64,000 nucleotides of DNA, from the NCBI GenBank assembly GCA_009746045.1, contig RPFO01000264.1, forward strand, positions 558,001-622,000, in the 5' to 3' direction. The notes below the pieces were generated by a model. That model was given only the letters and a program-made list of their open reading frames with translations. It was not told the origin of the DNA and ran no database searches. How positions within the stretch are numbered: position 1 is the first letter of the stretch; each line of letters begins with the position of its first letter. Source of the stretch: Mesostigma viride (Eukaryota > Streptophyta > Mesostigmatophyceae > Mesostigmatales > Mesostigmataceae). Positions 32,348 to 40,790 of the stretch are shown here, piece after piece. Position numbers and translations under genes: made by a program.

Positions 32348-35161
32348 TGTCAGGATATGCCCCAATATGCCTGACAGTCTTTTTATTGAGTGTGCTAGTT
32401 TCGGGTATACCGGAACTTATATGACTACTTTCTGCTACATTTGACTAAATATATTTCCAATGGTGTTAGCTGACATCCGATTTCCAGCGGTGTTAGCTGA
32501 CATCCGTACCGTACCTAGTGGTACTGTAGCCGCCTGACAAAATTTGCCTGGATCTGCGCTTCGCGCCCACCCTATGTTCACTAAGTGCTGCCCTGGAGGC
32601 GCAATGTCCTTGTACTTGCATACTAGTGACCCGACGCGTCATTTTAGTGTTGATGTAAGCCACCCACTTGTGTGTGGCGGCTGGATGCACTCTAACTTAT
32701 ACCGTAGATTATTTCCAGATCGACGGATACTGTGACAGTGTGTTTTTCCACTTAAGGGGAGGGGATACCCCTAAAGGGCACTTTTCTGGAAACCATACCT
32801 ATGCATGTGCTAAAAATCCAAAGATGATTGGGGACCATAAATATGATTAAAAAAAAAAATTCCAGCCACTTGGGGGTGGTACTAGCCCCCACCATACACC
32901 GGTTACGCGCTAAAAATAGAAAAAGACGCTATTTTAGTCACATTTTTCCTAGGACAATGGGCAAACATATTGGGACCAAATCATATATTCCCGCATAGTT
33001 CCCTGACTTTTGAGAAAGCCTGCCTAATTTTGAGCACAAAATAATGATGTTTAGACACATTGATGGATTTTCCCGCAAAAAGGGTACTTTTTTAATTAAA
33101 AAAAAATAAATCAAATCATAAACACATGGAATAGTGCCAAATCATATATTCCCAAATACTAGAGGTTGGGGGACACGCAGCCCCAAATTTTCAGGTCATT
33201 CTGACAAGCGCAGCCCTATTTGATGGATATTCCTAGATTGCCACCTGTGATGACGCTGACGGAGGTTTTAGCTAGTATTTAACCACACTAACACCCCTTT
33301 ATACATCTAAGCCACGTGAAAACTGGCCAAACCACATACTACCATCCTCTGCACATATGGTACCTCCTATGTTCAAGGTTTGACGACGTTCTGACAAGAA
33401 CTGCCCAAGTTACAACCATTCTAAGACGGCCACCCATGTAGACACTACAAGGAAACTATAGTAACCATTCAGCCACACTGGCACCTCCTTCTTTATCAAA
33501 GACATCTGCAAACTGACCAAAGCACACATAATTGACTCTTGCACGCTGACGGCAACACATGCTCAACGTGGGGGGTCATTGTGACAAGAACTACTCAAGT
33601 TGATGGGTTTCCTATATGACCACCTGACAAGGCGCTAAGGACCACTCAGTAAGTTAGTAACCCCACAGTGCCACTTCATATGCCATCCAACATGCACCAA
33701 AACCATGCTGAGTATGTTTACAATGTACAAAGGGGTGGCCACGCACCTCATATGTCTTCATCATCCCTCCAGCATGGCCAGCCTTGTAAATATGTTCATA
33801 GCCTTGACAATGGTAGCCCTAACATGCCTAAGCAGCATTTCATATGTTTCTCCCAGGTTAGAGAGTAAGGTTGATGCCAACCAAGCTAATCAGCTCAACA
33901 ACACCTCCTAAACTGTCCTCCCCGGCATGAATGACAAACTGGGACTATGGAGGGCAAGGAACCAAGTAGGAACATGGTATATATAGCTTGCATGCAGTCA
34001 TGCATGTCAACCATGGTTGGCTCAGCACATTGTAGTCTTGTCACATCATCATAACAAAGGAAAGCTCAAACAACCATTGGTGCCAGCTATCTACATGCAG
34101 TCACACAAATGCAATATCTCCAACATCATCATCACTATAACACTTCCATCCCTGCACGATAAAATGCAAAGAAACCATTGGCGGCCCTTCACCGCATGAG
34201 CGCTGTGATGCCGCTGCGGCCTGTGAGGAGAGGGTGCGTCACTCTCAAACAACAAGAAGCGTCCATACGCACAACATCCTTGCCAGAACACGTTTTATGA
34301 AATGCCTTATACCTTCCCGAAGAGCTATAGGCTGCGACTGAAGCGGCCCTGATCACGACATCAACGAAAACAATCTAAAGCTGCCAGGTATTCGACAACA
34401 CAACGGCAAGCGACGGCGAGCTAGCTGGCGGAAACTGCCCAAAAAGAACGCAAAAAACCTCGAACGATGAGCTCATAGAAGAAAGCACCGATAGCAGATA
34501 ACGTTCGCGACAAATCTGTACCTTGCCCTCGTAAATCCCTCGCCCAGGCGCGCAACAACAGCCGTTATTCCATGGACAGGTCAGACACGCACTGCGCAGG
34601 TCTGAACAATTACTTACCGATAATGGCCGAAAATCTGGCAAAAAGCACCAGCTCGGTTTAGAATTCGATGCAACCGATATTAATGCCTGCTTCAAGGTCA
34701 GAACAGCCCCCAAAACCGCTATTTTACAGCCGCTATCATGAATTCTATTTCATTCCGCGCGACCAAAAAATTCAGATTACCCCCCATGCCGATGGCATAA
34801 AAAGACAACAGCGATATTGTAAACCAGCTGATTTCCGCCACAAACTAACATCATAAACTCATCTCCTTTTAGATTCGAGTAAAATTTTTGCATTTCGCCT
34901 GCCCTAGTGTGGTAGTTTCGCCTGAACGCAGTCGCCATGGCCACTTCCGCAAGGGGTGCGCGCACCGTGCACGTGAAATTTATTACCTTCGGCTCCGGCG
35001 CGAATTTTTTGGCGCCAAAAAATTCGGGGGTGTCCCGTCCCCTTAATGTTGCCCCTGCAATTGTCATGGCTACCCGTTTGAACGCCGACTCAAAGTCAAT
35101 ATATATAATCAGTAAAGCATTATTCGATCTTTAAGCCTGCCACCTGTCTTACATTCTGACA
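32348..35161 (+). repeat. 5' LTR of the TR-GAG element (interrupted)
   Basis: 523 bp of LTR once the 2287-bp TTAA element at 32756-35042 and one TTAA are removed. Part of the LTR (about 32505-32735) is the reverse complement of part of the LTR of the 41472 array (about 75-80 percent by eye). Confidence 0.9.
32756..35042. mobile_element. TTAA-flanked non-autonomous DNA transposon (piggyBac-like target)
   Basis: A 2287-bp insertion flanked by TTAA on both sides (32752-32755 and 35043-35046). The matching point in LTR2 (37338-37341) has a single TTAA, so this is a clean empty site. Imperfect terminal inverted repeats are GGGGAGGGGATACCCC and GGGGACGGGACACCCC. No transposase is seen on either strand. 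The inside is AT-rich, with a GC-richer right third. A 26-bp perfect palindrome (35001-35026, core TTTTTTGGCGCCAAAAAA) lies 16 bases from the right end. TTAA duplication is characteristic of the piggyBac superfamily, but the termini do not match the usual CCY start, so the assignment rests on the target site only. Confidence 0.75.
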
Positions 35162-35174
35162 TGGTATCGAGCGG
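35162..35174 (+). promoter_or_regulatory. Primer-binding site of the TR-GAG element
   Basis: TGGTATCGAGCGG directly after LTR1; again a TGGTATC-type initiator-Met-like site. Confidence 0.75.
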
Positions 35175-35475
35175 GGTGGCCAACTAAATTGCTGCAACTG
35201 GTCCCATTTATCGGGCAAATTGACTCCCTGAATCCGACGTCGGCACTTTATGCCAGTCGTGCATATCCTTGACGGGCTTCCCTGTATCGAAATTCAAGAA
35301 CTCCAGTATTTAGACGATCGTCTCTATCTCGTATTCGCTGTTCTCAACCATCGTCGCATATTAATATTAATCTTTACCATTACGGATTGAGCGTCTCCGG
35401 TTTTCTCGGTTGTTTCCAGATTTTCACCTTGCTGAGACTCGGTTGTGACCAGATTTTAACCTTGCCGAGACAATC

Positions 35476-36552
35476 ATGTCCGCAGCCGCGACAGCAGCAG
35501 CTACGAAAGCGACGAAAGATCTCAACATCTTACAGGCCTGCAAAAATATTACACAGTTCGACGGCCTCGACCCAGTAAAGTGGGATAACACGAAGATTCC
35601 TTTTCTGGCCGTAGTGACAGCATTCGGGATGCTGTCTGTCCTGCTTGGCACCGAGGTCAATGAGGAACGCGACCTGATTCTTTTTGCGGCCCTTTGTCAG
35701 TGCCTCGTTGGACCGGCACTCAAAGTGGCAAACAGTGTTACTCAGAAAACAGGCAGCGTGGCATATCATCGCATCTGTGAAGAATATGAGCATCTCAAAC
35801 TGCAGATGAGCAACCGGCGAGCACTACGCCGCAAGCTAAACCGAATGAAGCTGGAACACGGCGTCACAATGCGGCAATATATAACCGACGGGGAATTAAC
35901 TTATAACGACCTGATTGCCACCGGCGCCAAAATGGCACCCGAGGATCTGGCCGAGAATCTGCTCGCCGGCGTGACCGAGGAGTTGCTTCCGTCCCTTGCC
36001 CAATTGAACCTTGGGGACGGTATCACCCTACAGGAAACTAAGGCGGCACTTCTTAAGGCCTGGGACCTTGTGCACGGTAACAAAGATTCCGCGGAGGCCA
36101 CCGGGGTGTATCATACCTCCCACTCTGGACGCGGTGGCCGTGGCACCGGCCGTGGCAGGGGGCGTGGCGGTCACAATGGCGGGACCCTGCGGCCCAGCTG
36201 CACCCACTGCGGTCGCACCTCTCATCAGGAGCCCACCTGCTGGTGGAAGTATCCTCACCTACGGAACACTCGCGGCAACACCGGCGGGCCCGCCACCCAC
36301 CACACCACCGACACCCCGGCGCCCTCCCACGAGGCCCCGACCTCCCCCCCGGTTTCTGCTTCTAAACGCCTTATCCAGCTCCCCCGGGACCGGGAACAAG
36401 GGGTAGCAGCCAGCTGGGCCCAGCTAGCACCAGACGTGGGCCCTGGAGCTTTTCAACCTGCACTGCAGCAGGCGACAGCAGCCAGCCCCCCCAACCCGTC
36501 CTCTGGCCCTCCTGCATCGCTAGCGGCTAGTAGCCCGCCCTGCCAGACGTGA
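35476..36552 (+). CDS. gag: Copia-type Gag of the TR-GAG element
   Basis: A 358-residue intact ORF. Residues about 20-200 form the helical copia Gag (UBN2/gag-polypeptide) region, with FDGLDPVKWDNTKIPFLAV, RRALRRKLNRMKLEHGVTM and PEDLAENLLAGVTEELLPSL. An Arg/Gly-rich stretch (residues about 215-235) precedes the CCHC knuckle CTHCGRTSHQEPTCWWKYP. The tail is Pro/Ala/Ser-rich. The ATG at 35476 lies about 310 bases after the primer-binding site. No protease, integrase or RT follows before the polypurine tract. An intact Gag on a pol-less element suggests it may contribute its own particles or compete with autonomous relatives; that is inference. Confidence 0.9.
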   Translation: MSAAATAAATKATKDLNILQACKNITQFDGLDPVKWDNTKIPFLAVVTAFGMLSVLLGTEVNEERDLILFAALCQCLVGPALKVANSVTQKTGSVAYHRICEEYEHLKLQMSNRRALRRKLNRMKLEHGVTMRQYITDGELTYNDLIATGAKMAPEDLAENLLAGVTEELLPSLAQLNLGDGITLQETKAALLKAWDLVHGNKDSAEATGVYHTSHSGRGGRGTGRGRGRGGHNGGTLRPSCTHCGRTSHQEPTCWWKYPHLRNTRGNTGGPATHHTTDTPAPSHEAPTSPPVSASKRLIQLPRDREQGVAASWAQLAPDVGPGAFQPALQQATAASPPNPSSGPPASLAASSPPCQT

Positions 36553-36932
36553 CAGGTGCAGGTCTTCATGCCAGCAGCCAGCAGTGACCAGTACTGCAGT
36601 ACCAGCATCAACCAGTCAACCTGTGTTCTTTTCTCCTGTGGCGCACTCCCAGGGACACCTGGGGGCCACCGGATGTCTTTCCAGGGTCCCAGCATTTTTC
36701 CCAGCAACAGCAGCCACAACCAAGGTTTTCTAGGGTCACCGGCATTCTCCAAGCGACAGCCACTGTGGCGCACTCCCAGGGACACCTGGGGGCTACAGTC
36801 ATCAAGTCTCCTCTCAGCTCCAACCAGATAGCCGTGTAAGGGGGGTGCCATGGGAGTGTACCCGGCTATACCCTCACTAGCTATAGGTCTCTCTGAGCAA
36901 GGGGGGAACAGGCACATTGTATGCAAGGGGGG
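36553..36932 (+). other. TR-GAG 3' untranslated region
   Basis: CAGCA/CAGTA-rich non-coding DNA containing two copies of GTGGCGCACTCCCAGGGACA plus CCTGGGGG (about 36638 and 36763), ending in the polypurine tract before LTR2. The TRIM-like element has a similar CAGCA-rich internal region with GTGTGGCGCACTCC, which suggests a common ancestry. Confidence 0.7.
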
Positions 36933-37405
36933 TGTCAGGATATGCCCCAATATGCCTGACAGTCTTTTTATTGAGTGTGCTAGTTTCGGGTATACCGGAA
37001 CTTATATGACTACTTTCTGCTACATTTGACTAAATATATTTCCAATGGTGTTAGCTGACATCCGATTTCCAGCGGTGTTAGCTGACATCCGTACCGTACC
37101 TAGTGGTACTGTAGCCGCCTGACAAAATTTGCCTGGATCTGCGCTTCGCGCCGACCCTATGTTCACTAAGTGCTGCCCTGGAGGCGCAATGTCCTTGTAC
37201 TTGCATACTAGTGACCCGACGCGTCATTTTAGTGTTGATGTAAGCCACCCACTTGTGTGTGGCGGCTGGATGCACTCTAACTTATACCGTAGATTATTTC
37301 CAGATCGACGGATACTGTGACAGTGTGTTTTTCCACTTAATGTTGCCCCTGCAATTGTCATGGCTACCCGTTTGAACGCCGACTCAAAGTCAATATATAT
37401 AATCA

Positions 37406-38272
37406 CCTTCGTGCTCTTCCCATGGCCCCCCCATTCGCCTTGGCTCCCAGCCACTACTCGGTGGCGCTCCGGCACCAGCTATTTGCCCCGCAGCCTCTTG
37501 TTCCGGCCGGGCGGCCTTGTGGTAGCTGTGGGCAGCCGCTGGATCCCACGGGGACTCACTACCTTGCCTGCATGGGGGGCCAACAGAATCAGAATTGGTA
37601 TTTGTATTTGCACACTGTCCTCCTGACGGTGGTGCTCGCCATGATTCGGTCGGTCTTCCCCCACGCGAACATCCGGTCCGAGGATGCGGATGGCGCTGCC
37701 TTCTATTCCCCCAACCACCGGCCTGACATCGTGGTGCTGGACTTTGAGGGGGGTGGACGGCATCTGCTTATTGACGTTTCGGTGGCGCGGCCCTTGGCTC
37801 TTAGCCACGTGGCTGGGGCCTCCCTCACGGCAGGTTACACGGCGGACCGGGCGGAGCGGGCCAAGCTCCTGGCCTATGGCGACGTCGGGCACCATCGTGT
37901 GGTGCCCTTTGTCCTGGAGGAGTTTGGGGCCATGGGGCCCCTGACCTCCGCCTTCTTCAAGGAGTGTTGCCGGCTCCGGGAGGACCGGCTGGACCTGGAG
38001 GGCCAGCGGGCCCCATGGTCGGCGCGGACCTGGACGTCATATTGGCGTCAGCGCTTGTCGGTGGCGCTGACTCGGGCCATGGCTGACATCATGCTCCGCC
38101 GTACGCGGGCTGATTTTGCGGTGCAGCAGGGCTATTAGGTTCCTCCCGTTAGGCGTTTCCATTGGTCTTATCGTAGTATAGAGCTTTGACATGGCTCTGT
38201 ATATAGGTTTATAGCTGGGCGTTTGCTTTGGTTTGAGTGATTTCACTCTGTTGTAAGTAATTATATTTTTTA
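37406..38272 (+). mobile_element. 5'-truncated copy of the PHD-RING LINE inserted in the TR-GAG 3' LTR
   Basis: The insertion is flanked by a 14-bp TSD (AATATATATAATCA at 37392-37405 and 38273-38286), as expected for target-primed reverse transcription. It matches the host LINE from 38359 on, almost base for base. Unlike the host it carries the intact end of the ORF, a stop at 38136-38138 and about 130 bases of 3' untranslated region ending TTATATTTTTTA. It therefore came from a different, more intact LINE copy. Confidence 0.92.
37422..38138 (+). CDS. LINE C-terminal CCHC and restriction-like endonuclease domain (intact 3' part)
   Basis: The open frame of this truncated copy gives 239 residues. 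CGSCGQPLDPTGTHYLAC is a C-x2-C-x8-H-x3-C knuckle. It is followed by RPDIVVLDFEG and LLIDVSVA, the R-PD...D core of the restriction-like endonuclease found in R2, NeSL and CRE-type LINEs, which nicks the target. A helical tail follows (RAERAKLLAYG, FFKECCRLREDRLDLE, MADIMLRRTRADF) to the stop. The first ATG is only the first Met inside the fragment; no independent start is implied. This is the most intact version of the domain in the window. Confidence 0.82.
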   Translation: MAPPFALAPSHYSVALRHQLFAPQPLVPAGRPCGSCGQPLDPTGTHYLACMGGQQNQNWYLYLHTVLLTVVLAMIRSVFPHANIRSEDADGAAFYSPNHRPDIVVLDFEGGGRHLLIDVSVARPLALSHVAGASLTAGYTADRAERAKLLAYGDVGHHRVVPFVLEEFGAMGPLTSAFFKECCRLREDRLDLEGQRAPWSARTWTSYWRQRLSVALTRAMADIMLRRTRADFAVQQGY

Positions 38273-38345
38273 AATATATATAATCAGTAAAGCATTATTC
38301 GATCTTTATGTAAGCCTGCCACCTGTCTTACATTCTGACAGAGTG

Positions 38346-39066
38346 TGGGCTCGGCGTACCTTCGTGCTCTTCCCATGGCCCCCCCATTCGCCTTGGCTCC
38401 CAGCCACTACTCGGTGGCGCTCCGGCACCAGCTATTTGCCCCGCAGCCTCTTGTTCCGGCCGGGCGGCCTTGTGGTAGCTGTGGGCAGCCGCTGGATCCC
38501 ACGGGGACTCACTACCTTGCCTGCATGGGGGGCCAACAGAATCAGAATTGGTATTTGTATTTGCACACTGTCCTCCTGACGGTGGTGCTCGCCATGATTC
38601 GGTCGGTTTTCCCCCACGCGAACATCCGGTCCGAGGATGCGGATGGCGCTGCCTTCTATTCCCCCAACCACCGGCCTGACATCGTGGTGCTGGACTTTGA
38701 GGGGGTGGCCGGCATCTGCTTATTGACGTTTCGGTGGCGCGGCCCTTGGCTCTTAGCCACGTGGCTGGGGCCTCCCTCACGGCAGGTTACACGGCGGACC
38801 GGGCGGAGCGGGCCAAGCTCCTGGCCTACGGCGACGTCGGGCACCATCGTGTGGTGCCCTTTGTCCTGGAGGAGTTTGGGGCCATGGGGCCCCTGACCTC
38901 CGCCTTCTTCAAGGAGTGTTGCCGGCTCCGGGAGGACCGGCTGGACCTGGAGGGCCAGCGGGCCCCATGGTCGGCGCGGACCTGGACGTCATATTGGCGT
39001 CAGCGCTTGTCGGTGGCGCTGTCAGACTCGGGCCATGGCTGACATCATGCTCCGCCGTACGCGGGC
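38346..39066 (+). pseudogene. LINE ORF, C-terminal part: CCHC and restriction-like endonuclease, damaged
   Basis: The part continues in frame from the RT piece (SLRS|VGSAYLRALPMAPP). It has the same CCHC knuckle and RPDIVVLDFEG core as the 37422 copy. One G is missing at about 38701 (GAGGGGGTGG against GAGGGGGGTGG), which destroys the frame before the second catalytic Asp. Four extra bases (TCAG) occur near 39022. Similarity to the sister copy stops at 39067, where unrelated sequence and the palindrome begin, so the true 3' end is lost. Confidence 0.85.
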
Positions 39067-39096
39067 TGTCTGATGCGAGCGGCTCCGGCGGTAGGG

Positions 39097-39302
39097 AGTT
39101 AGGTTAAATAGTGCCGGAACCTTTTGCCGCCTGAGGCAAATCGGTCCGTCACACTATTTTGCCCGGAATAACCACTTCCGAGCACCCAAGTTGATTCGGC
39201 CGAATTAACTTGGGTGCTCGGAAGTGGTTATTCCGGGCAAAATAGTGTGACGGACCGATTTGCCTCAGGCGGCAAAAGGTTCCGGCACTATTTAACCTAA
39301 CT
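39097..39302. repeat. 206-bp near-perfect palindrome
   Basis: The two arms are exact reverse complements from 39097 to 39302 except for one mismatch (39193/39206), with no loop: the centre ATTCGGCCGAAT is itself palindromic. Ends are AGTTAGGTTAAATAGTG and its complement. It lies exactly between the LINE remnant and the DIRS-like fragment. It could be a hairpin-type MITE, a foldback end or a product of template-switched replication. Confidence 0.95.
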
Positions 39303-39306
39303 TGGG

Positions 39307-39965
39307 GTGGTCTACAGGGACCTGCCTGGGGCTGATTGTGCCCGGCTGGCGACCCGGCGCGAAGCGCGGGGGTGGCGGACGACAGCTTTAACGTCTGGGG
39401 AGGACTGGGTCCTGGAGCGCATGGAGGAGGGGGACTACAGCCTGCTGGATAGTGGCCACTGGCGTACGGCACTGTCCTACCGGTGGCGGGGGCAGCCTAA
39501 CCACATCAACGTCAAGGAGGCGATTGCTGCGACACAGGGGGTCGAGTGGTCGTGCCGGACCAAGGCGCATTGTGCGTGTCGAGGTAAGCGAGTCGTCCGG
39601 CTCGTGGACTCTAGTGCTGTGGTGGGGGCGTTTGTCAGAGGGCGGTCGTCTTCCTACCGCCTCAACCAGCTGGTTCGGCGCAACTGCACTCTGTCACTGG
39701 CTGGCGACATGCCGAGAGCCACTGGGTCTGGGTGGCTACCGACCACAACCCAGCTGACAAGGCCAGTCGGCGTGGCGCTTGGATTCCTGACTTGACCCGG
39801 TGTGGTGACGTGCATCCCAACCCTGGGCCTGAGGGGGCGCGACGCCCTCGGGACTTGGCACTTTTGGAGGGCACAGTCAACCCTGTGTCTACCTTGCCAG
39901 CGTACCGGCGCGCGGGCGGCTGTCTACGTGGCGTGGGCGCCACCTGGCCCTGTCGACCCAGCTGA
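39307..39965 (+). pseudogene. DIRS-like RNase H with a 2A-like motif at its end
   Basis: The frame from 39307 gives GHWRTALSYRW, HINVKEAIAATQGVEW, VVRLVDSSAVVGAFVRGRSS and YRLNQLVRR, the layout of DIRS-family RNase H. The next frame (39732-39965) supplies ATDHNPADKASRRG, the conserved NPAD...SRR end. Immediately after this comes CGDVHPNPGP at 39801-39830, a match to the core of 2A-like ribosome-skipping peptides. This would separate RNase H from the recombinase. Then the frame runs into Arg/Gly-rich sequence and stops. Confidence 0.75.
39801..39830 (+). other. 2A-like ribosome-skipping motif (CGDVHPNPGP)
   Basis: The motif has D-V-x-x-N-P-G-P, with His-Pro in place of the canonical Glu-x. 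Variants of this kind are known from non-LTR and other retroelements. It sits at the RNase H/recombinase boundary, where polyprotein separation would be useful. Confidence 0.6.
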
Positions 39966-40786
39966 CGCGGAAGCCATTTTCTGTGAGTGGATTTCTGCTG
40001 TCTACCATGCCAGAAGCGGGCCGGCGGGGGCGTACCTTATGCCAGCACGCCAAGGCCTGTCTGCACCTGTACTACCCCGACATTGTTCGGAATTGGGTAC
40101 TGGCGAACCGCCTGCTAGCAGGTTGGCAGCGGCTTGTTCCGGCTGTCAGCCCTCCGCCTATCGGCCCTGGCACCTTTGCTATTTCACTGCCCTGTTGCTA
40201 GTTTCACGTCGACAGGTGCATTTGAGTGCGTTGATTATTATTGCTTTCCAGCAGTATTTACGCATTAGCGAGGCGCTATACCTAGGGCTGCGGGTTCGGG
40301 ATGTGGCTCATCCCGGCCACCCCCTTCTCGAGCCAGGGCCCACGGTCGGTGCCCTGGTGCTGCGCAACCCCAAAACTGCGCAGGGGGCGGCCCAGCACGT
40401 CCTCGTCCGAGATCCACTTTCTTTGTGGCTCCTGCGACGCCTGACGGCTGGCCAGCCCCTGGATGCACTTCTCTCTCGGGGTTTAACGTACAGCCAGGCT
40501 ACATAGGCAGCAGTGGGAGGCTGTGCAGGCCCACATGGGCATCCCGGGGATGTTTTCTTTTCACAGCCTCCGGCATGGGGGGGCGACGCACGACGCCATC
40601 GCTGGCGAGTCGCCGGAGGCCATTCTGAGCTGCGCGGCCGGTGGGCTTCTGCCCTCTCGGTCACGCGCTACATTGGCCTCCACCACAGCCTCCTGGGGCG
40701 CGACATCCCGCCCGCCCTCTGGGCTCAGGCCCTGGGTTTCGACCCAGCGGCTTTCCGGCGCCACTTCGGTGGCGTCGAGTTTTGAC
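39860..40786 (+). pseudogene. DIRS-like tyrosine recombinase
   Basis: The enzyme would integrate a circular element DNA intermediate. An N-terminal helical part reads KACLHLYYPDIVRNW and LLAGWQRLVPAVSPPPIGPG (40050-40180). The core follows in another frame: QVHLSALIIIAFQQYLRISEALYL has the first catalytic Arg (about 40262). FSFHSLRHGGATHDAIAG holds the H-x-x-R box (about 40558-40570), and after a shift near 40625 RYIGLHHSLLGRD carries the likely catalytic Tyr. The stop after FGGVEF at 40785 is a natural-looking end. RNase H next to it argues for a DIRS-like retroelement and against a Crypton. Confidence 0.75.
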
Positions 40787-40790
40787 GTCT

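Larger units (their letters stand above)
32348..38340 (+). mobile_element. TR-GAG (gag-only copia-type) LTR retrotransposon, with two nested insertions
   Basis: LTRs begin TGTCAGGATATG and end TTCTGACA. The TSD GAGTG is at 32343-32347 and 38341-38345. Without their inserts the LTRs are 523 and 527 bp and almost identical. LTR1 (32348-35161) is interrupted by a TTAA-flanked element and LTR2 (36933-38340) by a truncated LINE. The primer-binding site TGGTATCGAGCGG starts at 35162 and the polypurine tract AAGGGGGG precedes 36933. The internal region encodes only Gag, so replication would need pol from elsewhere. It is inserted in the LINE between RT and endonuclease. Confidence 0.93.
36933..38340 (+). 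repeat. 3' LTR of the TR-GAG element (interrupted)
   Basis: 527 bp of LTR after removing the 867-bp LINE insertion (37406-38272) and one 14-bp TSD. It differs from LTR1 by four extra bases (ATGT) and a few substitutions. Confidence 0.92.
25801..39066 (+). mobile_element. PHD-RING-C2H2-RT-endonuclease LINE, split by nested insertions
   Basis: When the two directly inserted LTR elements (27587-29602 and 32348-38340, each with one copy of its TSD) are removed, one LINE of about 5.3 kb remains: 25801-27586, 29603-32347 and 38341-39066. Reading frame is continuous across both removal points, which shows that the parts belong to one element. In order it encodes a PHD finger, an unknown region, a RING-H2 finger, two C2H2-like fingers, RT and a CCHC plus PD...D restriction-like endonuclease. 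That layout places it among early-branching site-specific-type LINEs (R2/NeSL/CRE-like). The 3' end is lost where the 206-bp palindrome begins. A truncated sister copy at 37406-38272 shows the missing end. Confidence 0.8.
39303..40790 (+). mobile_element. DIRS-like tyrosine-recombinase retrotransposon, 3' fragment
   Basis: An RNase H domain followed by a tyrosine recombinase, the order of DIRS-type elements. No RT remains on the left, where the palindrome abuts. Several frame changes (near 39720, 39990-40200, 40500 and 40625) make it non-functional. Downstream of the recombinase the sequence to about 40920 holds TTTAACTAACCCGAGGGTGAACCTGG, which could be part of its end, but no partner repeat is visible. 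Confidence 0.8.

Noticed and set aside
32756..35042. Autonomous piggyBac element
   Set aside because: No transposase ORF is found on either strand; only the TTAA target duplication supports the superfamily.
39303..40790. Crypton (DNA transposon with tyrosine recombinase)
   Set aside because: A DIRS-type RNase H lies directly before the recombinase, which indicates a retroelement.
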